Assembly: GCA_021778375.1 (NCBI GenBank)
Contig: JAJYCM010000051.1
Coordinates: 1 to 12,381 of the forward strand
Length of the DNA stretch: 12,381 bases
Reading direction: 5' to 3'
Source of the DNA: Bacteroidota bacterium
Lineage (GTDB): Bacteria > Bacteroidota > Ignavibacteria > Ignavibacteriales > Ignavibacteriaceae
The notes beneath the pieces were generated by a model that did no database searches, was not told where the DNA came from, and saw nothing but the letters and a program-made list of their open reading frames with translations. Positions 6,752-12,381 of this stretch are shown piece by piece. Made by a program: the position numbers and the translations under genes. Within the stretch, counting starts at the first letter, position 1, and every line of letters starts with the position of its first letter.

Positions 6752-8920
6752 TTATGCGCTCTCAAATCTTTCAACGGAATAAACCCCTTTCATTTTTCTT
6801 AAGCGGTCAACAATTCGTGAAAGATGTTCAAGATTATGGACATAAATTGTTACGCTTCCTTCAAATGAAGAATCACTCGTGTTAATATTTATAGATTTGA
6901 TATTGGTATTTTGGTAAGAAACAATGGAATGCGAAATTTCATTAAGAATACCCGGAGAATCTTCACCCATAATTCTTAAGCCGGCAACAAACAAGGAACC
7001 TTCTCCTTCTGGCCACTGAACGGGAACTAATTTGCTCGCATCTTTTTCCGAAATTCTTAAAAGATTTGTGCAAGTTTTACGATGAATTTTTATTCCCTCG
7101 CCTATAGTAATATATCCGATTACCGGATCGCCTGGGATAGGGTTACAGCACTTTGCATAAGAATAAAGTATCCCTGAATTTTTTCCGTCAACTAAAACAC
7201 CCCCAATATCTGTCCTAGCTAGGTTGGCAAAATTATCAAAGCCTAAAATTTTTTCTTTCTTCTCTTCCTTTTCTTTTGTCGCAGTTAAAATTTCTTCAAG
7301 ATTAATCTTACCTTGCCCAATCGCCTTAAAAAAAAGTTTAGGTGTTTCATATTTTAAGTTAAGTGTAAGTTTAGCTACATCAGAAGGCGTAAAAGATAAT
7401 TTTAATTTCTTAATTTTCTTCTCCCAAACCTCTTTGCCCGCATCTATAATATCCTCTTCTTCTTTATTTAGCCATTTTCTTATTGCTGTTTTCGCTTTAT
7501 GAGTGGCAGCAAATTTTATCCAGTTTTTATTCGGATGCTGATTTTTTGAAGTAATTATATCAACTTGATCACCACTATGAAGAACTGTATCAAGCGGAAC
7601 TATTTTTCCGTTTACTTTTGCACCTATGCAGTGATATCCAACTTTGCTATGAATTTCAAAAGCAAAATCAACCGGCGTAGATGAAACCGGTAATCTCCTC
7701 AAGTCGCCTTTAGGAGTAAAGGCATAAATTTCATCTTGATAAAGATTTAGTTTAAAACTTTCCAATAATTCTTTTCTTGCATCCTCTTTCGAAGCATTCT
7801 CAAAAATATCCCGTATCCAGTTTACCCAGTTTTCAAGTTCTTTATCCGAAGCGGCTTTGTTTTCTTTATATCGCCAGTGTGCTGCAACACCTCTTTCGGA
7901 TACTTCGTGCATCTTTTTTGTTCTTATCTGTACTTCAACTAATCGTCCTTCGGGTCCAATTACTGTTGTGTGAATAGATTGATAATTGTTGGTTTTAGGT
8001 ATAGATACATAATCCTTAAATCTATCGGGAACAGGTAAATACATTTGATTAACAATTCCTAGCGTAGTGTAGCAATCATTTGAGTTCTCAGTATCTAATA
8101 TTATTCTTATAGCGAAAAGGTCATAAATTTCTTCAAAGGGTTTATTACGTTTAACCATTTTCCTGTAAATGCTATAAAGGTGTTTTGGGCGACCGTTAAT
8201 TTCAAACTTCAAATTATAGTCATTCAGTTTAAGAATGATGGGCTCGCTAAATTTTTTTATATAGGATTCTCTTTCCTTCCTTTTGCTTTTTATTTTGCGT
8301 GCAATTTCCTCGTAGGCTTCACGGTTCAAATACTTGAATGAAAGGTCTTCTAATTCCCATTTAACCTGTCCAAGACCAAACCTGTTCGCAAAGGGCGCAT
8401 AAATTTCAATAGTTTCTTGAGCAATTCTTCTTTGCTTATCGGGATTTACAAACTCAAGTGTACGCATATTATGAAGGCGGTCTGCAAACTTGACAAGTAT
8501 AACTCGGACATCTTTAACCATTGATAGCAATAATTTTCTATAATTTTCAGCTTGAGTAATTTCCTGTCCCTTAAATATTCCGCTTATCTTTGTAACCCCA
8601 TCAACTATCTCCGCAACTTCTCTCCCGAATTCTTTAATCATTAAGTCTAAGTTGAATTCCGTATCTTCAACTACATCATGGAGAAGCGCACAAACCACCG
8701 TAACATCGTCTAATGGAATTTCATTTGAAACAATAAGAGCAACTTCATAAGGATGGCTAAAATAAGGCTCACCGGAGGCGCGTAAATCATTTTTGTGAGC
8801 CTCTAAAGAAAACTCGAATGCTTTTGTAATTAATGCTTCATTAACACCAGCTAAATGTTTGCGGCACTCATCCAATAGATCATCGAGCATCTTTTTATAT
8901 TTAGGATTGTCCAAACTCAT
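6752..8920 (-). CDS. rel: Bifunctional (p)ppGpp synthetase/hydrolase (Rel/SpoT family)
   Basis: This long RSH enzyme makes and degrades the stringent-response alarmone (p)ppGpp. Its 722 residues compare with 702-744 for E. coli SpoT and RelA. In order: an HD hydrolase domain at about 30-180 with H56, the HDxxED motif at 81-86 and D147 in FADRLHNM, so hydrolase activity should be intact. The synthetase domain at about 225-352 has GRPKHLYSIYRKM at 243-255, D267, RFKDY at 300-304, NYQSIHTT at 312-319 and E329 in VEVQIRT. The TGS domain is at about 395-458. A zinc-finger/RIS region contains CCNPIPGD at 591-598 and HRKTC at 613-617. An ACT domain at about 643-720 closes the protein. Both catalytic halves look complete, so it is a Rel/SpoT type and not a hydrolase-dead RelA. 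The 66-nt gap to the upstream TPR gene is the longest inside the operon. No Shine-Dalgarno is seen. Confidence 0.96.
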   Translation of the reverse strand: MSLDNPKYKKMLDDLLDECRKHLAGVNEALITKAFEFSLEAHKNDLRASGEPYFSHPYEVALIVSNEIPLDDVTVVCALLHDVVEDTEFNLDLMIKEFGREVAEIVDGVTKISGIFKGQEITQAENYRKLLLSMVKDVRVILVKFADRLHNMRTLEFVNPDKQRRIAQETIEIYAPFANRFGLGQVKWELEDLSFKYLNREAYEEIARKIKSKRKERESYIKKFSEPIILKLNDYNLKFEINGRPKHLYSIYRKMVKRNKPFEEIYDLFAIRIILDTENSNDCYTTLGIVNQMYLPVPDRFKDYVSIPKTNNYQSIHTTVIGPEGRLVEVQIRTKKMHEVSERGVAAHWRYKENKAASDKELENWVNWIRDIFENASKEDARKELLESFKLNLYQDEIYAFTPKGDLRRLPVSSTPVDFAFEIHSKVGYHCIGAKVNGKIVPLDTVLHSGDQVDIITSKNQHPNKNWIKFAATHKAKTAIRKWLNKEEEDIIDAGKEVWEKKIKKLKLSFTPSDVAKLTLNLKYETPKLFFKAIGQGKINLEEILTATKEKEEKKEKILGFDNFANLARTDIGGVLVDGKNSGILYSYAKCCNPIPGDPVIGYITIGEGIKIHRKTCTNLLRISEKDASKLVPVQWPEGEGSLFVAGLRIMGEDSPGILNEISHSIVSYQNTNIKSININTSDSSFEGSVTIYVHNLEHLSRIVDRLRKMKGVYSVERFESA

Positions 8921-8986
8921 CTAAAAGCTTATAATTTTAAATTTAATTTAATTGATTTTGACGAATAGTTAAAGTCACCGGATTAG

Positions 8987-10027
8987 TTAATGAGCCAGCT
9001 CATCTTTTAATTCTTTTACTTGCTTCAATCGGTTCGATAGTTTTTCCTTCACGCTAGCGGAAATATCTTTTATTGAAAGTACATCATTGCAAAATGCTAA
9101 AGCTTTCTGTTTGTCCCCTAATTTTAGATAAAGCTTGGCAATGATATTCTTAAGAATTATTTCTTTATAATGATTTTGATTCGGGACTTGCATATATGAA
9201 TCTAAAACTTTTGTATAAGTTTTGATCGATACCCTCTTATCGATATTTTCATAAGCTCGGGCTAACCCCCACATAAAAAGCCGATTGCCGGGGAACTCTT
9301 TTAACGCTTCTTGAGCAAGATTTGCAGCTTTATTGTATTCATCTTGATCGATGTATATCCAGATAAGTGAATTTATTGCCAGATGTTTGTTATAAGATGA
9401 GTTATTGATTGCAATTTTTAATAAATCAATACCGGATTGCTCTTCGTTTTTTACAAAGGGAAGCCATTCTAAAAATTCCGACTTACGACTTTTCCAATAT
9501 TTGTAAGCGCCGATTGCAACGTAAGCGTCGTAAAATTTGGGATCTAATTTTAAGCATTTTTCAAAATCATCACGCGCGTTTAGTCCTTCACTGAAAGCTG
9601 ATAACCAACTTTTATTTATTGCGCTAAAGTATGCTGAGTAGCCTTCTGATAGAGCTAAAAAGTAGTTGTCCCAAACATTGTTTTTCTCTTTTTCCACTAG
9701 TTCTTTAGATTGTTCTCTAGCAGCTTTAAGGTTAGAATTTATAAAATTTGAATTGAATTCCTCCCCAAGATCATAGGACTTCGCAATATCAACAGAAGCA
9801 AGATAAATTTTTCCCAACGGAAGATTAGGATATTTTGAATTTAATTGCTTGAATGTATTTGTCGCTACGTCATAATTCTGATTTATTATTTCGCTAATTC
9901 CCTTGCGAAGAAAATTATTTACCGATGAATCGGGATAAGATTGAGAGAAAATAAAAGGAGATGATAGCGCAACAAACAGAAAAAGGAAAGATAATTTATA
10001 ACGTTCCAAAAGTCCTGTCCCCTGCAT
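8987..10027 (-). CDS. Exported tetratricopeptide-repeat protein, function unknown
   Basis: I recognise only the architecture. A signal peptide is evident: E9-R10-Y-K12, then a hydrophobic stretch LSFLFLFVALSSPFIF at about 12-27 and a likely cleavage near S28. The rest is alpha-helical, with TPR-like units near 37-70, 145-178 (DDFEKCLKLDPKFYDAYVAIG), 230-263 (NKAANLAQEALKEFPGNRL) and 292-325. TPR proteins bind other proteins; no partner is evident here. The reading frame overlaps the 3' end of upp by 32 nt. No other in-frame ATG lies near the signal peptide, but a TTG at 10007-10009 (codon 7) would give a start at Met-Glu-Arg-Tyr-Lys, a more usual short n-region, and has an AGGACAGGA-like purine stretch just upstream. 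The start is therefore uncertain, while the frame and export signal are well supported. Confidence 0.85.
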   Translation of the reverse strand: MQGTGLLERYKLSFLFLFVALSSPFIFSQSYPDSSVNNFLRKGISEIINQNYDVATNTFKQLNSKYPNLPLGKIYLASVDIAKSYDLGEEFNSNFINSNLKAAREQSKELVEKEKNNVWDNYFLALSEGYSAYFSAINKSWLSAFSEGLNARDDFEKCLKLDPKFYDAYVAIGAYKYWKSRKSEFLEWLPFVKNEEQSGIDLLKIAINNSSYNKHLAINSLIWIYIDQDEYNKAANLAQEALKEFPGNRLFMWGLARAYENIDKRVSIKTYTKVLDSYMQVPNQNHYKEIILKNIIAKLYLKLGDKQKALAFCNDVLSIKDISASVKEKLSNRLKQVKELKDELAH

Positions 10028-10634
10028 CGCCTAAACCTGGCAAAATATATCCTTTATTGTTTAATTCTCTGTCTAAAGCTGCACAGATAATCTTCACTTC
10101 CGGATGATGTGCATTTAATTTTTTAATCCCTTCGGGTGCAGCAACGAGACAGGCGAACATCAAATTTTTAGCACCTCTTTTTTTCAAATAGTTCAAGGCT
10201 TCGGTTGCACTGCCTCCGGTTGCAAGCATTGGGTCAACAAGAATGACTTTTGCAGTATTAATATTTTTAGGAGTTTTATAATAATATTCAACCGGTTTTA
10301 ACGTAGTTTCATCTCTTTGAAGGCCGATATGTCCGACTTTAGCATCTGTTATTATTTCAAGAAACCCAGTCACCATTCCCAAACCGGCGCGTAAGACAGG
10401 GACAAGAACAACTTCATCAATAATCTTAAAACCAATTGTTTTTTCAAGCGGTGTTTCAATTTCAAATTCGGCAGTATTCAGATCCTTTGAAATTTCTACT
10501 GCCAAAATATGTGATATCCTTTTAACCGCTTCTCTAAAAATTTCAGGAGGAGTTGAGTAGTCTCTTAGAACAGTCATGTCTCTTTTTATCAAAGGGTGAT
10601 CGATTAAGAAAAAGTTTGGAAACTGTGTTGTCAT
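9996..10634 (-). CDS. upp: Uracil phosphoribosyltransferase
   Basis: This cytoplasmic salvage enzyme joins uracil and PRPP to give UMP and pyrophosphate. The 212 residues match the family (E. coli 208). The N-terminal DHPLIKRDMTVLRD segment at 12-25 is characteristic. VPVLRAGLGM is at 78-87. The PRPP-binding loop ILVDPMLATGGSA at 131-143 holds the acidic pair and glycine-rich turn, and the C-terminal YILPGLGDAGDRTFGT at 196-211 forms the uracil site. It starts 8 nt after the der stop with an AGGA about 7 nt before the ATG, one of the clearer ribosome-binding sites here. Its last 32 nt overlap the following TPR gene. Confidence 0.97.
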   Translation of the reverse strand: MTTQFPNFFLIDHPLIKRDMTVLRDYSTPPEIFREAVKRISHILAVEISKDLNTAEFEIETPLEKTIGFKIIDEVVLVPVLRAGLGMVTGFLEIITDAKVGHIGLQRDETTLKPVEYYYKTPKNINTAKVILVDPMLATGGSATEALNYLKKRGAKNLMFACLVAAPEGIKKLNAHHPEVKIICAALDRELNNKGYILPGLGDAGDRTFGTL

Positions 10635-10642
10635 AAATAGTC

Positions 10643-11956
10643 CTATTTATTCTTAAAGCTCAAGGTCATGGGAACTCCTTTAAATCCAAAATTTTTTCTA
10701 ATCAACTTTTCCAAAAACCTTCTATAATGCTCGGGAATATTTTTAGGATAATTTGAAAAGAAAAGAAAAACCGGATAATGATCTCCGACTTGTGTAATAT
10801 ATTTTATTTTGACTTCCCTTCCGGTGCCAGTTGCTGGAGGCGGCACGCGTTCAATTTCAGAAAGGAGAACTTCATTTAATTGATTTGTCGGAATTTTTTT
10901 CCTTCTTTCTTCATTCACGCTCAAGCATAAATCAACCAACTTGAAAATTCTTTGCTTAGTTAGGGCGGAAATAAAAATTACCGGGGCATAATCAATCGAA
11001 CCAATTTTATCCAGAATATCATCTTCATAAAGCTTTGTAGAACTGTTGTCTTTTTCAATTAGGTCCCATTTGTTCACCGCAATAATTAAGCCCTTTCTCC
11101 AGCGAACAGCCTCGTCAATAATTTTTTGATCTTGCTTTTCCAATCCGGTTTGCGCATCAATCATCAGGACAACCACATCGCTTTCACCGATAGTTTTCAA
11201 TGTCCTGATAGTCGAAAAAAATTCTATACTTTCGTCAATCCTTTTTTTCTTTCTTAATCCTGCTGTATCAATCAAAATAATTTCTTGACCATAATATTTT
11301 AGGATAGAGTCAAGACTGTCGCGAGTCGTGCCAGGAATATCAGTTACAATGCTGCGATCATATCCAAGCAGCGAATTTGTAAGAGAAGATTTTCCAACAT
11401 TAGGTCGGCCTACGATAGCTATCTTTAATCTTTCATCATCAGGTTTATCTAAATCAATGGGGGTAAAGTCGGCAGTCAAATCATCAAGCATATCACCAAG
11501 TTTTCTTCCGGCAAGTGCAGAAATGGAATAAATCTTATTGATTCCTAACCGGTAAAATTCAGCAACCGAAGGTTCAAATCCTTCCGAATCAACTTTGTTA
11601 ACAACTAATAAAAACTTTTTATCCGAACTTCGAAGCAATTTTGCGATTTGAATATCTACCGGATTAACACCGGTTCGAACATCTACAACAAACAAAATGA
11701 CATCTGCTTCCAATATAGCAATTTCAACTTGTTCTCTAATAGCTGTTTCAAATAAATCCTTTGAGTTTGGGACATAGCCTCCGGTATCAATAATCTGAAA
11801 TTCTTTGCCTGCCCAATCTGCGCTACCATAATTCCTATCGCGAGTAACTCCGCTCTTGTCATGTACAATCGCATCACGTTTACCAATAAGCCGGTTAAAT
11901 AGAGTTGATTTACCGACATTTGGTCTTCCGACAATAACCACAAATGGTGTTTTCAT
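10643..11956 (-). CDS. der: Ribosome-assembly GTPase Der (EngA), double G domain
   Basis: This tandem GTPase acts in 50S ribosomal subunit assembly. From the chosen start the protein is 437 residues, almost exactly the B. subtilis EngA length (436). The first G domain has GRPNVGKST at 10-18, SGVTRD at 35-40, DTGG at 57-60 and NKVD at 120-123. The second has GRPNVGKSS at 183-191, GTTRD at 209-213, DTAG at 230-233 and NKWD at 295-298. A KH-like domain fills about 347-437. The frame is open up to an ATG at 11983, but that start would add WKRKIYLF before the usual MKTPFVVIVGRPN beginning and would lie inside the probable promoter box at 11981-11988, so the ATG at 11954-11956 is preferred. The leader lacks a clear Shine-Dalgarno. 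It is the first gene of the operon. Confidence 0.96.
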   Translation of the reverse strand: MKTPFVVIVGRPNVGKSTLFNRLIGKRDAIVHDKSGVTRDRNYGSADWAGKEFQIIDTGGYVPNSKDLFETAIREQVEIAILEADVILFVVDVRTGVNPVDIQIAKLLRSSDKKFLLVVNKVDSEGFEPSVAEFYRLGINKIYSISALAGRKLGDMLDDLTADFTPIDLDKPDDERLKIAIVGRPNVGKSSLTNSLLGYDRSIVTDIPGTTRDSLDSILKYYGQEIILIDTAGLRKKKRIDESIEFFSTIRTLKTIGESDVVVLMIDAQTGLEKQDQKIIDEAVRWRKGLIIAVNKWDLIEKDNSSTKLYEDDILDKIGSIDYAPVIFISALTKQRIFKLVDLCLSVNEERRKKIPTNQLNEVLLSEIERVPPPATGTGREVKIKYITQVGDHYPVFLFFSNYPKNIPEHYRRFLEKLIRKNFGFKGVPMTLSFKNK

Positions 11957-11980
11957 AAATAAATAAATTTTCCGTTTCCA

Positions 11981-11988
11981 CAAATATA
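11981..11988 (-). promoter_or_regulatory. Probable -7 promoter box of the der operon (TATATTTG)
   Basis: Read on the minus strand, TATATTTG fits the Bacteroidota housekeeping -7 consensus TAnnTTTG exactly. It lies 24 nt upstream of the der ATG, predicting a transcription start near 11975 and a leader of about 20 nt. A TTTG at 12003-12006 could serve as the -33 element, but the 14-nt spacing is shorter than the roughly 19 nt usual for this promoter class, so only the -7 box is well supported. It sits directly after the terminator of the upstream gene, where an operon promoter is expected. Confidence 0.5.
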
Positions 11989-12003
11989 ACCTTATTAAAA
12001 AAC

Positions 12004-12045
12004 AAAAAGCGATATTGCCTAAAAATATGGCAATCTCGCCTTTTT
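12004..12045 (-). terminator. Intrinsic terminator after the envelope-protein gene
   Basis: An inverted repeat pairs 12029-12045 (minus strand AAAAAGGCGAGATTGCC) with 12004-12019 (GGCAATATCGCTTTTT) around a 9-nt loop; there is one mismatch and one unpaired base. In the minus direction the stem is followed by a T-rich run (TTTTTGTTTTTT), as in Rho-independent terminators. It begins 15 nt after the stop codon at 12061. The A-rich opposite flank means it could also work for plus-strand transcripts, but no plus-strand gene is near. Confidence 0.8.
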
Positions 12046-12060
12046 ATCTTATAATGAAAT

Positions 12061-12381
12061 TTAAAAACTATAGGAAAAATTCAACGTTGGGACTAAATCG
12101 ATCCGGTCTGCTACATTTCCACTTTGGACCCTGAAATTTACAGCAAGCGATTTGTTGTAATTATCGACACTCCAAATTGCATCGAAAATACTCAGGAAGT
12201 GATTTACATACACCACAATTATTGCCGTTGAACCCGTAGTATAATAACTATTAGCCAATCCTCTTGCATGAGCATATAATAAGAACTGTTGAGTCAAGGT
12301 ATGAAAGTCGGTATCTCCAAAATTAGCAGTTGACCAGCCATGGCTATATTGAGGATATTTTCCGATAAGTTCATAATATTG
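12061..12381 (-). CDS. C-terminal part of an envelope-type hypothetical protein (5' end outside window)
   Basis: The frame runs open from the window edge to a TAA at 12061-12063, giving 106 C-terminal residues, so the gene is truncated by the window only. Its first visible residues QYYELIGKYPQYSHGW resemble a conserved 'YYEMIGKY-QF-xGW' segment that I associate with envelope proteins of Bacteroidota and Ignavibacteria. A hydrophobic stretch, STAIIVVYVNHFLSIFDAIW, follows at roughly residues 51-70 and may be a membrane segment. The last residues (LVPTLNFSYSF) end in aromatic residues with a beta-strand-like pattern, as in many outer-membrane proteins. An ATG at 12295-12297 would give a 78-residue product, but the homology-like part starts upstream, so it is not the real start. 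The function is unknown; the terminator at 12004-12045 follows. Confidence 0.75.
   Translation of the reverse strand, partial: QYYELIGKYPQYSHGWSTANFGDTDFHTLTQQFLLYAHARGLANSYYTTGSTAIIVVYVNHFLSIFDAIWSVDNYNKSLAVNFRVQSGNVADRIDLVPTLNFSYSF

Larger units (their letters stand above)
293..11956 (-). other. Probable ten-gene operon der-upp-TPR-rel-ruvX-ybbR-tmk-ctp-glcD-glcF
   Basis: All ten genes point the same way. Intergenic distances in order are 8 nt, a 32-nt overlap, 66, 3, 26, 27, a 4-nt overlap, 6 and 14 nt. No internal hairpin with a T run was seen. One probable promoter precedes der. Internal promoters cannot be excluded, above all in the 66-nt AT-rich gap before rel (8921-8986), which holds no TAnnTTTG match. 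Co-transcription is an inference from spacing. Confidence 0.6.

Noticed and set aside
7224..7502. 92-residue plus-strand frame opposite rel
   Set aside because: Ser/Phe-rich antisense shadow of the Lys/Glu-rich part of Rel.
8921..8986. Possible promoter for rel in the 66-nt gap
   Set aside because: AT-rich, but no TAnnTTTG box and no convincing -35/-10 pair were found.
11683..11943. 86-residue minus-strand open frame
   Set aside because: It lies wholly inside der in another frame, and der has complete motifs there.
1..12381. CRISPR array, insertion sequence, toxin-antitoxin or phage-defence genes
   Set aside because: No regularly spaced repeats, transposase motifs or small toxin-like pairs were seen; all genes have housekeeping or envelope-type signatures.

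Overview
The window is AT-rich and tightly packed. Every gene lies on the minus strand, so transcription runs from high to low coordinates. Three clues suggest a member of the Bacteroidota/Chlorobi/Ignavibacteria group, most likely an Ignavibacteria-type bacterium (inference). First, a TAnnTTTG-type -7 box (TATATTTG) precedes der. Second, Shine-Dalgarno signals are weak or absent before most starts. Third, the truncated protein at the right edge has the YYELIGKYPQYSHGW and 'NHFLSIFDAIWS' motifs that I associate with envelope proteins of that group. No mobile element, tRNA, rRNA, CRISPR array or phage gene was seen.

Layout in the direction of transcription: (1) 12381-12061, the 3' end of an envelope-type hypothetical gene, closed by an intrinsic terminator at 12004-12045. 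(2) 11956-293, ten tightly spaced genes that look like one operon starting from a promoter just below that terminator: der (ribosome-assembly GTPase), upp (uracil salvage), an exported TPR protein, rel (bifunctional (p)ppGpp synthetase/hydrolase), ruvX/yqgF (16S rRNA processing nuclease family), a membrane-anchored YbbR-repeat protein, tmk (dTMP kinase), an exported S41/C-terminal processing protease, and a glcD-glcF pair (flavin plus iron-sulfur 2-hydroxyacid oxidase). Gaps are 3 to 66 nt, with overlaps at upp/TPR (32 nt) and tmk/ctp (4 nt, ATGA). (3) 292-1, an AT-rich intergenic region with no supported gene or clear terminator.

Functionally, the operon mixes ribosome biogenesis (Der, RuvX), nucleotide supply (Upp, Tmk), the stringent-response alarmone (Rel), envelope maintenance (YbbR, S41 protease, TPR protein) and oxidation of glycolate or D-lactate (GlcDF). 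This is essentially a growth-control and housekeeping cluster. I found no convincing undescribed system. The points most worth a second look are start-site corrections (der, TPR gene), the terminator-promoter junction upstream of der, the co-transcription of rel with ribosome and nucleotide genes, and the orphan YbbR and GlcDF proteins that lack their usual partners nearby.
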